Part shown: one piece after another, positions 8,783 to 18,323 of the stretch
Position numbering within the stretch: position 1 is the first letter of the stretch
Layout of the letters: each line of letters begins with the position of its first letter
Assembly (NCBI GenBank): GCA_016787045.1
Contig: JAEUVA010000012.1
Location: 124,001-188,000 of the forward strand
Origin: Chitinophagales bacterium
GTDB lineage: Bacteria; Bacteroidota; Bacteroidia; Chitinophagales; LD1
DNA: 64,000 bases
Reading direction: 5' to 3'
Made by a program: the position numbers and the translations under genes
The notes under the pieces: model-generated
Databases searched by the model: none
Told to the model about the DNA's origin: nothing
Seen by the model: the letters and a program-made list of their open reading frames with translations, nothing else

Positions 8783-9766
8783 ATGATAAGAAACGATTGG
8801 TCAGTAGAGGAAATCAGAAACATCTACTTTTCCCCGGTTTTAGAACTCCTATACAAAGCGGCTACTATTCACAAACAACATCACGCCACCGGTGAAGTGC
8901 AGGTATGCACGCTGCTATCAGTAAAAACCGGTGGGTGCCCCGAAGACTGCTCGTACTGCCCACAAGCAGCCCGATACAATACCGGAGTGGATGCACACAA
9001 ACTAATGAGCTACGAGCAGGTGGTAGATAAAGCGCTGGAGGCAAAAAACAACGGTTCTACCCGCTTTTGCATGGGCGCTGCCTGGCGAAATGTGCGCGAC
9101 AACAGCGATTTTGACCAAGTGATTGACATGGTAAAAGGCGTGAATGCTTTAGGGCTAGAGGTTTGCTGCACACTTGGCATGCTCACTGAGCAACAAGCAC
9201 AGCGATTGAAAGAAGCCGGGCTATATGCCTACAATCACAACCTAGATACCAGCAATGAGCATTACAGCGAAATCATCAGCACGCGCACCTACAAAGATCG
9301 TTTGCAAACTCTGGATAATGTAGAGAAAGCAGGCATCAGCGTATGTTGCGGTGGCATTATTGGTTTAGGTGAAACCGATGATGACCGCATAAAACTATTG
9401 CATACCCTTGCCACCCGTGCAGCTCACCCGGAAAGTGTGCCGGTTAATGCACTTGTACCGGTGCAAGGCACTCCGTTAGCTAATCAGCAAAAAGTGCAAG
9501 TGTGGGAAATGGTGCGCATGATTGCTACTGCACGTATATTGATGCCCAAAGCCATGGTACGGCTAAGCGCAGGAAGAAATGAAATGAGTTACGAGCAACA
9601 AGCACTATGTTTTTTAGCCGGAGCAAATTCCATTTTTGCCGGTGAAAAACTATTGACTACTCCCAACCCCGGTACCGATTCAGACAAACAAATGTTTAAA
9701 CTTTTGGGATTAAAACCCCGCGAATCGTTTAAGCATGAAAAAGAAACTTCTACCTGCCATAACTAA
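8783..9766 (+). CDS. bioB: Biotin synthase BioB
   Basis: 327 residues. Radical-SAM enzyme that inserts sulfur into dethiobiotin, the last step of biotin synthesis. The CX3CX2C motif binding the [4Fe-4S] cluster is Cys52, Cys56, Cys59 (GGCPEDCSYCP). The [2Fe-2S] region is kept: FCMGAAWR and VCCTLGML. ATG at 8783 is chosen over TTG at 8774 because MIRNDW leads directly into the family N-terminus. Its stop TAA overlaps the bioF start by one base (TAATG). The Nfu domain just upstream is a plausible cluster supplier. Confidence 0.97.
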   Translation: MIRNDWSVEEIRNIYFSPVLELLYKAATIHKQHHATGEVQVCTLLSVKTGGCPEDCSYCPQAARYNTGVDAHKLMSYEQVVDKALEAKNNGSTRFCMGAAWRNVRDNSDFDQVIDMVKGVNALGLEVCCTLGMLTEQQAQRLKEAGLYAYNHNLDTSNEHYSEIISTRTYKDRLQTLDNVEKAGISVCCGGIIGLGETDDDRIKLLHTLATRAAHPESVPVNALVPVQGTPLANQQKVQVWEMVRMIATARILMPKAMVRLSAGRNEMSYEQQALCFLAGANSIFAGEKLLTTPNPGTDSDKQMFKLLGLKPRESFKHEKETSTCHN

Positions 9767-10905
9767 TGCTGCTACCGGTAGAAAAATATATTCAAGATAA
9801 GTTAGAGCGAAAAAAAAGCGAGCATAATTTCCGGCAGTTGACTAATACTACCGGGCTCATTGATTTTACTTCTAACGATTATTTGGGTTTTGCAAAAAGC
9901 GAATCGCTCAAAGCAAAAACAACGGCAAGGTTTTCTGAAAATTCTGCATTAAAAAATGGAAGTACCGGTTCTAGATTATTATCGGGCAATAGCTCATTTG
10001 CAGAAGAACTTGAGCAAGAGATTGCAGCATTTCACGGAGCCGATTCTGCTTTGCTGTTTAACTCCGGGTTTGACGCCAATTATGGTTTGTTTTCTACACT
10101 GCCTTACAAAGGCGATACCGTACTCTATGATGAAGCCGTGCATGCTAGTATTCACGATGGCATGCGTAACAACAAAGCCCACTGCGTTTCGTTTTTGCAT
10201 AATGATGTGGCTGATTTAGAAGCTAAGCTACAACAAGCTACAGGTATAAAATATGTAGTGGTGGAATCGCTATACAGCATGAATGGCGATTTTTCACCAT
10301 TAGTAGAAGTAGCAGCACTGTGCGAGAAGTACAAAGCCGCTTTGGTGGTTGATGAAGCACATACTTTAGGCATATTCGGTGCAACCGGTAGCGGCAGAGT
10401 ATGCGAATTAGGGTTAGAAAAAAAATGTTTTGCCCGAGTAATGACCTACGGAAAAGCCGCAGGCGCTGCGGGGGCAAGTATCATCGGAAGTATATCTTTA
10501 AAAGATTTTTTGATCAACTATTGCCGTCCTTTCATTTTTTCCACGGCCATGCTGCCGTATCAGTTAGTAGCTATTGCTAATGCATATCAACAAATGCCTT
10601 TGGCTAACAATGAGCGACAAAAACTTGAGTGGATCATCCAAAAGTTTAGCCATGAAATGAATGCCGCTGGTTTTGCAGTTACATCTGCACCCAATAGCCC
10701 TATTCAAATCATCTCGCTAAGTGGCAATGAAAAGGTAGTAGCTACGGCTAACTATCTACAAAAAAATGGTTTTGATGTGCGGCCCATTAAACACCCCACT
10801 GTACCAAAGGGCAACGAACGGCTCAGAATTTGCTTGCACAGCTATAATTCTGAGCAAGAAGTGGTGGCCTTGGCTCAACTCATTCATAAACATTTGCATG
10901 CTTAG
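9766..10905 (+). CDS. bioF: 8-amino-7-oxononanoate synthase BioF
   Basis: 379 residues. PLP enzyme of the alpha-oxoamine synthase family; joins pimeloyl-thioester and L-alanine. Visible family features: N-terminal DFTSNDYLGF, SGSRLLSG-type stretch (GSTGSRLLSGN), the DEAHTLG PLP-contact motif, and the Schiff-base lysine in TYGKAAGAAG. The start ATG overlaps the bioB stop by one base and its own end overlaps bioD by 8 bases, so translation is probably coupled. Confidence 0.96.
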   Translation: MLLPVEKYIQDKLERKKSEHNFRQLTNTTGLIDFTSNDYLGFAKSESLKAKTTARFSENSALKNGSTGSRLLSGNSSFAEELEQEIAAFHGADSALLFNSGFDANYGLFSTLPYKGDTVLYDEAVHASIHDGMRNNKAHCVSFLHNDVADLEAKLQQATGIKYVVVESLYSMNGDFSPLVEVAALCEKYKAALVVDEAHTLGIFGATGSGRVCELGLEKKCFARVMTYGKAAGAAGASIIGSISLKDFLINYCRPFIFSTAMLPYQLVAIANAYQQMPLANNERQKLEWIIQKFSHEMNAAGFAVTSAPNSPIQIISLSGNEKVVATANYLQKNGFDVRPIKHPTVPKGNERLRICLHSYNSEQEVVALAQLIHKHLHA

Positions 10906-11542
10906 AACCTTACCACAAAATATCTTTGTGTGTGGCACAGGCACAGGAGTAGGTAAAACTGTGGCTAGTACTGTGTTATGCAACGCGCTAAAGGCCGACT
11001 ACTGGAAACCCATACAAACCGGAAGCGAAACCGATAGCGACAGCAGATTTGTACAGCAACAGACAAACTATAATATTACCATACACTCTGAGGCATACTT
11101 GCTCAAAGAACCGGCTTCGCCACATTATGCCGCTAACCTGGAGAATAAGCAAATTGAGTTAAATAATGTATTGCTGCCACAAACAAATAACCGGCTTGTT
11201 ATAGAAGGTGCTGGTGGTTTGCTAGTGCCCATTAATGAAAACCAGACTCAGGTAGATGTAATAGAACACCTAAACGCTCCGGTCATTTTGGTAGCCAACG
11301 AATATCTAGGCAGCATTAATCATACATTACTTAGTGTTGAACTACTTCGCCATAAAAAAATTTCACTTTTAGGCATCCTTTTTTCCAGACAAAGTTATCG
11401 TGATAACGAAGAGGTGATTATTCGTTTTAGCTGCTGCCTTAATTTGGGCAGAGTAGCATACGCTCAAAAAATGGATAATCATTTTTTTGCACAACAAGCG
11501 GATAGATTGAAAGAAAATTTGAATGCATATTTTCAACTGTAA
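10898..11542 (+). CDS. bioD: Dethiobiotin synthetase BioD
   Basis: 214 residues. ATP-dependent carboxylation of 7,8-diaminononanoate to dethiobiotin. The P-loop is GTGTGVGKT near the N-terminus, followed by the WKPIQTG substrate loop; a later EGAGGLLVPI motif is typical of BioD. The ATG at 10898 (MLRTLPQ) is chosen; the frame is open further upstream, but that stretch lies inside bioF. It overlaps bioF by 8 bases and abuts bioA (TAA then ATG). The C-terminal region is slightly diverged but the catalytic loops are whole. Confidence 0.95.
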   Translation: MLRTLPQNIFVCGTGTGVGKTVASTVLCNALKADYWKPIQTGSETDSDSRFVQQQTNYNITIHSEAYLLKEPASPHYAANLENKQIELNNVLLPQTNNRLVIEGAGGLLVPINENQTQVDVIEHLNAPVILVANEYLGSINHTLLSVELLRHKKISLLGILFSRQSYRDNEEVIIRFSCCLNLGRVAYAQKMDNHFFAQQADRLKENLNAYFQL

Positions 11543-12799
11543 ATGAATCTTGACTACCCCATATGGCACCCATATACCCAAATGCAAACTGCGGGTATGC
11601 CCATCAAAATTGTACGTGGTGAAAAAGAGTTTCTGTACGATGAATATGAAAATTCATACATAGATGCCATCAGCAGTTGGTGGGTAAACTTGCATGGGCA
11701 CGCACACCCAACCATTGCAAAAGCTATTTACGAACAAGCTCAACAGTTAGAGCAAGTTATTTTTGCGGGCTTTACCCACCAGCCAGCCATAAATTTGGCA
11801 GAACTGTTGTTGCAACGAATCCCATTTCATCAAAAAATATTTTATAGTGATAATGGCAGTACCGCTGTAGAAGTAGCCATTAAAATGGCGTTGCAGTATT
11901 GGAAAAACAAAGGCGAGCAGCGACACAAAATCATTTGCTTTACGGACAGTTACCATGGCGATACGTTTGGCAGCATGAGCGTAAGCGCGCGCGGGGTGTT
12001 TACTCAACCTTACCAAGAGTTGCTCTTTGAAGTTTGTTTTATTGATACGCCAACTAACGATAACTCAACCGCAGTTACCGCTCAGTTAGAAGCACACCTG
12101 AACTCCAATACTGTTGCCGCTTTTATTTTTGAGCCCTTAGTTCTCGGCTCAGCAGGCATGCTCATGTACAGTGCCGAAACGCTAAACACCCTGCTTGAAA
12201 TATGCCGACAGAAAAATGTACTGACCATAGCCGATGAGGTGTTTACCGGATTTGGCCGAACCGGCAAATTTTTAGCCACAGATTACTGCTCGCAAAAACC
12301 AGATATCATTTGCCTCTCTAAAGGTATTACTGGCGGGTTTATGCCTTTTGCCGCCACTACTTGTACACAAGAGGTATATGAGCAATTTTTAAGCCCTGAA
12401 AAAACAAAGATGCTTTTTCATGGGCACAGTTATGCGGGCAATCCGTTGGGCTGTGCAGCGGCCATTGCATCTTTACAAATTTTTGAAAGCGAAAAAACGT
12501 TTGAAAAAATTAAACAGATTATACCATTGCATCAGCAGTTTGCCCAAGCGATGCGTGCCCACCCTACGGTACATTCAGTTAGGCAACACGGCACCATTTT
12601 AGCTTTGGAAGTCAAAAATAAATTGCGTACCGGGTACCTCAATCCGCTCTCCGATTCGCTAAAAAAGTTTGCCTTAGAACAAGGAGTGCTACTTCGGCCT
12701 CTGGGCAATGTAGTGTACATAGTGCCGCCCTATTGTATTTCAGCGCAAAGTTTGCAGCAAGTGTACGGCTGTATTACCGCTTTTTTGGATAAACAATAG
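11543..12799 (+). CDS. bioA: Adenosylmethionine-8-amino-7-oxononanoate aminotransferase BioA
   Basis: 418 residues. Class III PLP aminotransferase that makes 7,8-diaminononanoate. Features: IWHPYTQM at the N-terminus (BioA-specific), the SSWWVNLHGH substrate site, and the PLP lysine in CLSKGITGG. It starts immediately after the bioD stop, with no spacer. This ends the bioB-F-D-A run. Genes for pimeloyl synthesis (bioC, bioH or bioG) are not in the window. Confidence 0.96.
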   Translation: MNLDYPIWHPYTQMQTAGMPIKIVRGEKEFLYDEYENSYIDAISSWWVNLHGHAHPTIAKAIYEQAQQLEQVIFAGFTHQPAINLAELLLQRIPFHQKIFYSDNGSTAVEVAIKMALQYWKNKGEQRHKIICFTDSYHGDTFGSMSVSARGVFTQPYQELLFEVCFIDTPTNDNSTAVTAQLEAHLNSNTVAAFIFEPLVLGSAGMLMYSAETLNTLLEICRQKNVLTIADEVFTGFGRTGKFLATDYCSQKPDIICLSKGITGGFMPFAATTCTQEVYEQFLSPEKTKMLFHGHSYAGNPLGCAAAIASLQIFESEKTFEKIKQIIPLHQQFAQAMRAHPTVHSVRQHGTILALEVKNKLRTGYLNPLSDSLKKFALEQGVLLRPLGNVVYIVPPYCISAQSLQQVYGCITAFLDKQ

Positions 12800-12801
12800 C
12801 A

Positions 12802-12834
12802 TTTGTTAATGTAAGAAGTGTTTTGTTATCTTCG
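12802..12834 (+). promoter_or_regulatory. Promoter for infC
   Basis: TTTG at 12802-12805, then 21 bases, then TATCTTCG at 12827-12834, close to the consensus TTTG/TAnnTTTG. The start of transcription would be near 12840, giving a leader of about 30 bases before the TTG start of infC. Confidence 0.6.
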
Positions 12835-12869
12835 CGGCTAATCAATTATCCACCAAATCCACTCTCTCT

Positions 12870-13433
12870 TTGAATCCTAATCAACGTCCCTTCAACCCGC
12901 GCTATGGCAGAGGCCCTGTAAAAAAAGAAGCCGAGCACAACATCAACGAAAAAATTAAACATGCCGAGGTTCGCTTAGTAGGCGAAAACGTAACTCCGGG
13001 TGTGTATCCACTCAAAAAGGCGTATGATATGGCCATTGAGCAAGGGCTAGATCTGGTAGAAATAACTGCCACAGCCACTCCACCGGTGTGCCGCATTGTG
13101 GACTATAACAAGTTTTTGTACGAGAAAAAGCGGAAAGAAAAAGAAATTAAGGCACACGCCAAGAAAGTAGAGGTAAAAGAAATTCGCTTTACTCCAAATA
13201 CCGATGAGCACGATGTGGAGTTTAAGGCAAAACATGCCGAAAGCTTTTTGAAAGAAGGAAACAAAGTGCGTACTTACGTGATGTTTCGCGGGCGTTCCAT
13301 CGTATTTAAAGAGCAAGGCGAGTTGTTATTACTCAAGTTTGCCGATCGCCTTAAAGAGGTAGCAACAGTAGAACAATTACCCTTGCTCGAAGGCAAGCGG
13401 ATGTTTATGACTTTAGCACCTAAGAAAAAGTAA
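12870..13433 (+). CDS. infC: Translation initiation factor IF-3, TTG start
   Basis: 187 residues. IF-3 binds the 30S subunit, blocks early 50S joining and checks the start codon. N-domain begins about residue 24 (HNINEKIKHAEVRL), linker rich in Lys/Arg, and C-domain ends with RMFMTLAPKKK. The only usable start between the upstream stop (12807) and the IF-3 core is TTG at 12870; no in-frame ATG precedes the conserved region. Since IF-3 itself rejects poor start codons, this could be autoregulatory, as with AUU in E. coli. The usual neighbours thrS, rpmI and rplT are absent; a convergent gene follows 24 bases on. Confidence 0.93.
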   Translation: MNPNQRPFNPRYGRGPVKKEAEHNINEKIKHAEVRLVGENVTPGVYPLKKAYDMAIEQGLDLVEITATATPPVCRIVDYNKFLYEKKRKEKEIKAHAKKVEVKEIRFTPNTDEHDVEFKAKHAESFLKEGNKVRTYVMFRGRSIVFKEQGELLLLKFADRLKEVATVEQLPLLEGKRMFMTLAPKKK

Positions 13434-13457
13434 ACCAGGCCAGTCATCTGCTCTGCT

Positions 13458-15005
13458 TTATCTTCTCCTGCGGCTACCAAAACCAAGTATGCCCAATATC
13501 CCGCGGGTTACTTCGCGGATAATAATTCTACCGGCTGTGCTTTTTGAAAAATCACTCACTGCATCAGCTCCTTTTTGAAGCACACTCCCCTCCTGCTCCT
13601 CTTGTTTGCTTGTATTGGATGCTTTGCCGCTTGCAGGAGCTTCTGCTGTATTGGCTTTTATTTTCTGGGTGAGCATCTCAAACGCGCTTTCTCTATCTAC
13701 CACTTGGTTATATTTTTTAACCAAAAACGACTTTGCATTAATCTCCTCTATCTCTTGTGGCGTCAGTACATCCATCCGCGAGCGTGGTGCCTGCATTAGT
13801 GTAGCGGCTAATGGAGTAGGATTACCTTTTTCGTTGAGCACGCTAACAAATGCCTCGCCCATACCTAGTGCGGTGAGCATATCTTCTACTTTGTAAAACT
13901 CTGTAATAGGATAATTCTCCGCAGCCATTTTAATGGCTTTGCGGTCTTTGGCAGTAAATGCTCTGAGCGCGTGTTGCACTTTCATGCCTAATTGCGCCAA
14001 TACACTATCGGGTATATCTGCCGGGTTTTGGGTGCAAAAAAATATGCCTACACCTTTGGAGCGGATAAGCTTGATAATGGTTTCTATTTGATCTAACAGT
14101 GCTTTACTGGCTTCATTAAATATGAGGTGCGCCTCGTCTATAAAAACCACTAACTTGGGTTGCTCCATATCTCCCTCTTCAGGAAAAGAAGAGTAGATTT
14201 CGGCTAATAGACAAAGCATGAAAGTAGAGAACAGTTTAGGTTTATCCTGAATATCTGTTAAGCGAACAATAGAAATCATTCCCTTACCGTTTTCATCGCA
14301 GCGGCAGAGGTCTTCTACTTCAAAACTTCTTTCGCCAAAAAACACCTCGGCACCTTGTTGCTCTAGTTCTATTACCTTTCTAAGTATAGTAGAGGTGGTA
14401 GCTGTAGATACCTTGCCGTATTGTGATTCTATTTCCTCTTTGCCCTCGTTGGTAACATAGTTCATCACTTTTTTAAAATCCTTTAAATCCAAGAGAGGCA
14501 ACTGATTGTCATCGCAATATTTAAAGATAAGTGCCACTACACTTTGCTGAGTATCGTTCAGGTCAAGAATTTTGGAGAACAGCACAGGACCAAACTCAGA
14601 CACTGTAGCTCTAAGCCGTGCCCCACTCTCTTTAGACAACGAAAGAAAATCAACCGGATGGTTGCTACCACTCCATGGCACTCCTAATTTCTGATGCCGC
14701 TCTTCAATCCTTGGATTAGTAGTGCCGGCTTTGGCAATGCCTGATAAATCGCCTTTAATATCCATCAGCAAAACCGATACGCCATTAGCGCTCAGTTGCT
14801 CGCTAATCATTTGCAACGATTTTGTTTTGCCTGTGCCTGTTGCTCCGGCTATTAGCCCATGACGGTTAAATGTTTTGAGTGGCGCTTTAACTAATACTCC
14901 CGGCAATGATTCTCCGTTAAGCATAGCACCTCCCAAAATGATGCTCTTTCCTTTAAAATCGTAGCCCGATTGAATAGTTTCAGTAAATTTTTGAATGTCT
15001 GCCAT
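13458..15005 (-). CDS. HerA-like ATPase, DUF853 family (YjgR-like)
   Basis: 515 residues. Residues 54-61 form a Walker A (GATGTGKT), and a Walker B VVFIDEAHL lies in the middle, followed by an FFCTQNPADIPD stretch typical of DUF853 proteins. Related to the hexameric HerA/FtsK DNA pumps; the actual function of the family is not settled. The C-terminal ~100 residues are low complexity and end in GFGSRRRR. It is the last gene of a reverse set: tolC-like, ubiA-like, SGNH, then this one after a 26-base gap. Converges on infC. Confidence 0.88.
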   Translation of the reverse strand: MADIQKFTETIQSGYDFKGKSIILGGAMLNGESLPGVLVKAPLKTFNRHGLIAGATGTGKTKSLQMISEQLSANGVSVLLMDIKGDLSGIAKAGTTNPRIEERHQKLGVPWSGSNHPVDFLSLSKESGARLRATVSEFGPVLFSKILDLNDTQQSVVALIFKYCDDNQLPLLDLKDFKKVMNYVTNEGKEEIESQYGKVSTATTSTILRKVIELEQQGAEVFFGERSFEVEDLCRCDENGKGMISIVRLTDIQDKPKLFSTFMLCLLAEIYSSFPEEGDMEQPKLVVFIDEAHLIFNEASKALLDQIETIIKLIRSKGVGIFFCTQNPADIPDSVLAQLGMKVQHALRAFTAKDRKAIKMAAENYPITEFYKVEDMLTALGMGEAFVSVLNEKGNPTPLAATLMQAPRSRMDVLTPQEIEEINAKSFLVKKYNQVVDRESAFEMLTQKIKANTAEAPASGKASNTSKQEEQEGSVLQKGADAVSDFSKSTAGRIIIREVTRGILGILGFGSRRRR

Positions 15006-15031
15006 GTATCCGTTTTTGTAAATTTTAATTG

Positions 15032-15979
15032 TTACTCTACCAAAAAAGAAGCCATTTTTTGATGTCCCTTTTCGCTCAAGTGAATTTCATCGGCAAATAA
15101 ATAAAGCGCAGCCGGATTTTCTTCTTCTCTAAAAAAATCAAGCGCATCGTTGTAACTAATTTCGTGTTGTTCGAAATATGTACGTACAAATTTTTGTGGC
15201 GTTGTAGCCGTATCGTATGTGTTACCTAACTGAGAGCGATAAGGAAGCAATATCACATTAAAAAAAATATTTTTCTCTTTACAGAGCGAGTCGCAAACTG
15301 AAAGTTGTTGCATAGCTTTTTGAAAATACGGACTGCTACTCTCGTAAAATGAGGCATCATACCGGTAATAGTTATCGGCATTTCTGAAGTACCACAACTT
15401 TAAAAGTTTGTAAATGGAAATGTTTTCTTGCAACCAATGGCTGCAGGTTGCCCAAAAATTTTGCTTGGCCATTACCGGTAGCTCTGCGTTAGCGGCTCCG
15501 GCATACACATCGTTAAGGCAATAAAAAAGATTGACTAACTCAATAGCAGAATCTGAGCTTAAAACTGCCGACAATACATTTACATAGTCCTGTGTGGAAT
15601 ATCCTATCAACGATAAATTGACCACATCAAATTCCGGAAGCTGCTTTGCGGCAATGCTGCTGAAAGTTTGCTCGTCCTCTACCCCTACGCCTTCGGTAAC
15701 CGAATCACCAATAAAAAGAAATTTCCTTTTTCTGGCTTTGGCTGATGTGCCGGTGTTTCGTCCGCCATACTGGTCTGTGCTAAAATTTTTCCCCCAAACT
15801 ATACCACTTCTGTTGGGTTTCAATCCATCCGAATGATTGTACTTATTGGGTTGAATAAGCGATGCGTCAAAGTTTCGGTTGTATGCGTTGGCGAGTATTA
15901 TGCGGGCAATTCCCTCTACTACAACTACAGCCAGCAGAAGAATAATCAGCAGAAAAAAATTCTTTTTTATCCTACCCAT
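15032..15979 (-). CDS. SGNH/GDSL-type hydrolase with N-terminal membrane anchor
   Basis: 315 residues. A hydrophobic segment at residues ~8-27 anchors it or acts as a signal. Then a GDSL-type block I FIGDSVTEGVG with the nucleophile Ser, and a final block V DEIHLSEKGH with the Asp-x-x-His dyad. So an extracytoplasmic esterase or acyl/acetyl transferase-like enzyme is likely; substrate unknown. Its start overlaps the end of the UbiA-like gene by 13 bases, which suggests translational coupling and perhaps a shared lipid or glycan pathway (inference). Confidence 0.85.
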   Translation of the reverse strand: MGRIKKNFFLLIILLLAVVVVEGIARIILANAYNRNFDASLIQPNKYNHSDGLKPNRSGIVWGKNFSTDQYGGRNTGTSAKARKRKFLFIGDSVTEGVGVEDEQTFSSIAAKQLPEFDVVNLSLIGYSTQDYVNVLSAVLSSDSAIELVNLFYCLNDVYAGAANAELPVMAKQNFWATCSHWLQENISIYKLLKLWYFRNADNYYRYDASFYESSSPYFQKAMQQLSVCDSLCKEKNIFFNVILLPYRSQLGNTYDTATTPQKFVRTYFEQHEISYNDALDFFREEENPAALYLFADEIHLSEKGHQKMASFLVE

Positions 15980-16875
15980 AGCTCAAAACAAGCAACTAAC
16001 ACCGGCAATAGCAACATGGTTCCGTCCAGCGCAATGTAATACCATTTCTCATCTGTTTTACCACTAAACCACCGGCAAAGCAACATACACCAAAGTTGAA
16101 TGGCTGCAATGGCTAAAAATGCAGGTTGCGATGAAGAAAAGCGGCAAAGCCCGAGTGCAAGAACAAAAGCGACACCAAAAACCAACATTGCCAAATTGTG
16201 AGTTGTACGAATACCAAACAACTGTGGTATAGTGTGTAAGCCCGTGGCGTTGTCTGCTGGTATGTCTTTAATTTCAAAAAGCACACACAAGCCGGTCACG
16301 TATAGCACGCGTATGCCAAAAAGTATCCACCAATAGGTTGGGAATTCATCAACTTCTGTCAATGGCAACACCACAGTAACTAATGCCCACACCAATGCTA
16401 CAACCAGCGGCTTAATCCACACTAACTGCCGGAGAGAAAAGCGGCTATTAGCCGAAGTGGGAAAGCCATAATAAGCAACAGTTAGAAAGGCAGGGAACAC
16501 AGCCCAACACATGGTATTTTTTTTCAACTGAAAAAAACTAACCATCACGATAACAAGCGCCAAGGCCAATACCGCATTACTCTGCCAAAAATAATGAGTG
16601 TACCAAACTGTATGTCCGTTTTGTGCAGCCGATCCACTAAACACATTATACTTTAGCAATCCATAAACCAACCAGGTGGAAGAGAAAACAAACCATAACA
16701 ACACATAAGGTATTGGCCGTATATTAAAAAGCAATAGAGTGGCTAAAGTAAGTGCCACAGCACCTGTGGAAATAAGAAGATTAGTGTAGATGATAAAATG
16801 CACAAGAGCTATTGCGCCCTGGTGCAACAAAGCAACAACCGATGAACCTACAATTTGCCGTTGGCTTTTTTCCAT
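15967..16875 (-). CDS. UbiA-like integral membrane protein (degenerate prenyltransferase motifs)
   Basis: 302 residues with about eight or nine hydrophobic segments. A stretch FEIKDIPADNATGLHTIP near residues 202-219 matches the second Asp-rich motif of UbiA prenyltransferases (DxxxDxxxGxxTIP). The first motif (NDxxDxxxD) is not seen where expected; that region instead has KYNVFSG. So it belongs to, or resembles, the UbiA superfamily, but may not catalyse prenyl transfer in the usual way. It overlaps the TolC-like gene by 28 bases and the SGNH gene by 13 bases. Confidence 0.7.
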   Translation of the reverse strand: MEKSQRQIVGSSVVALLHQGAIALVHFIIYTNLLISTGAVALTLATLLLFNIRPIPYVLLWFVFSSTWLVYGLLKYNVFSGSAAQNGHTVWYTHYFWQSNAVLALALVIVMVSFFQLKKNTMCWAVFPAFLTVAYYGFPTSANSRFSLRQLVWIKPLVVALVWALVTVVLPLTEVDEFPTYWWILFGIRVLYVTGLCVLFEIKDIPADNATGLHTIPQLFGIRTTHNLAMLVFGVAFVLALGLCRFSSSQPAFLAIAAIQLWCMLLCRWFSGKTDEKWYYIALDGTMLLLPVLVACFELWVG

Positions 16876-18173
16876 TCTAACTCTACCAGCAAAAATGCAA
16901 AAGTTGACTGCAAGTAGTTGTACTCTGTTTCTTTTAGCGTGTTTTCTGCATCCAACACCTCTTGGTAAGTGGCAAAACCATTGTTGTAGCGCACGTTCAC
17001 ATCAGCTACAATTTCTTCTGCCAGTGCTATATTTTTTTTCAGCAATTGCACATTTGCTGCAGCATTATTGTAGTTGATTTGCGCTGACTGTACCTGGTAA
17101 GCAATGTTGCTTTTAATCTGCCGTTGGTTGTTTTCGCTTTTTTGAATAGCCAGTTTTTGTTGTTTGGCTAACGCTGCTTTTTGCAAGCCATCAAACACCG
17201 GTACGTTAAGGCGCAAACCTATGTACGATGTCCAAAACCATTTGTCTTTATTAAACAAGTTATCGTTTGCCAACCCTTGCCCACCTATGTAGCCATAGCC
17301 ATTTAGTGTGGGCATATATTGCCAATTTATTTTACGCAACTGCATTTTACCTACCCCCATTTGTAAGAGTTCTGCACGTAGTTCATAACGATTAAGTTCT
17401 GCTGTTTTTACTTCGGTAGCTTCTGCTAATAGCGCAACTGTTTCTAAGGGCGGTAACTTATCTGTTAAAACCAGTGTAGATTCTAAAGGAGCACCAATCA
17501 CCTGCAACAATGCCAGCCGAGAGGTGATAACAGAATCTTGAGCAGCTTTGAGTTGAAACTTTGCGTTTTCTAAATTCAAATACGCCCGGTTAAGTTCTGT
17601 TTTTATGGCGTTCTGATTATCATAACGCACTTTGGTGTCGTCATAAAAATTTTGCATACGTTGCACGCTTTTCTGCACCTTGCTCATTCGCATTTCATTG
17701 AGCAAAGTAGAGTAGTAGGCGCGCGATACATTCCATTTTACATCAATCAATGCCATTTGCAATTGTGCTTCGCTAAGCATTTGTTGCTGTTTGGTAAGCC
17801 GTATATCAGAAACTGCTCCCATGTCCAACAAAGGCATATTCAAATCTATACCGGCTGTACCTGAGTATTTGGTACCCTGTTGTATGCGCATGTCTTTTTC
17901 TTGTCCGGTGAGCGGGTCTGGGAACTTCAAGGCAATCTCACCAAGTTTTAAGTTATCGCGCAGGTCAACCGTACCGTTTAACTTAGGTAAATACTTGGCT
18001 ATGGATTCAAAATTGCGGGCAGAGGCAATTTCTTTATCCAACATGTAGTTTTGCAATTGGGGTTGGTGCGAAACCGCGTAGGCAATGGCCTCGTCTAAAC
18101 TCAGTTGCAGAGAGTTTTGGGCAATCGCACTACCCAGGCAAAAGACAAAAACAATGGTCAGTACTTTCTTCAT
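16848..18173 (-). CDS. TolC-family outer membrane efflux protein
   Basis: 441 residues. Signal peptide (MKKVLTIVFVFCLGSAIAQ), then two long helical repeat halves typical of TolC/OEP proteins, with the recurring LSLDEAIAYAVSHQPQL start and RYNNGFATYQEVLDAENTL near the end. TolC trimers form the outer-membrane duct of efflux pumps or type I exporters. No inner-membrane pump or adaptor is nearby; instead the gene overlaps a UbiA-like membrane protein by 28 bases. First gene of the four-gene reverse operon. Confidence 0.92.
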   Translation of the reverse strand: MKKVLTIVFVFCLGSAIAQNSLQLSLDEAIAYAVSHQPQLQNYMLDKEIASARNFESIAKYLPKLNGTVDLRDNLKLGEIALKFPDPLTGQEKDMRIQQGTKYSGTAGIDLNMPLLDMGAVSDIRLTKQQQMLSEAQLQMALIDVKWNVSRAYYSTLLNEMRMSKVQKSVQRMQNFYDDTKVRYDNQNAIKTELNRAYLNLENAKFQLKAAQDSVITSRLALLQVIGAPLESTLVLTDKLPPLETVALLAEATEVKTAELNRYELRAELLQMGVGKMQLRKINWQYMPTLNGYGYIGGQGLANDNLFNKDKWFWTSYIGLRLNVPVFDGLQKAALAKQQKLAIQKSENNQRQIKSNIAYQVQSAQINYNNAAANVQLLKKNIALAEEIVADVNVRYNNGFATYQEVLDAENTLKETEYNYLQSTFAFLLVELEWKKANGKL

Positions 18174-18323
18174 GACTGTTTCATTTCGGCTGCAAAAGAA
18201 ACCATTGCCATAAACAGTGCTAACTTTTTACCATTGAAGTGCGCTACTTGCAAGGTAAAGCGTATTTTGGCAGAAGTAACACAATAAGTAAAAGCACAAA
18301 TTCGTTATTTTAAAAAACAATTT

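Noticed and set aside
10766..10897. Longer start for bioD
   Set aside because: The upstream part lies inside bioF in another frame; ATG 10898 begins right before the P-loop as in the family.
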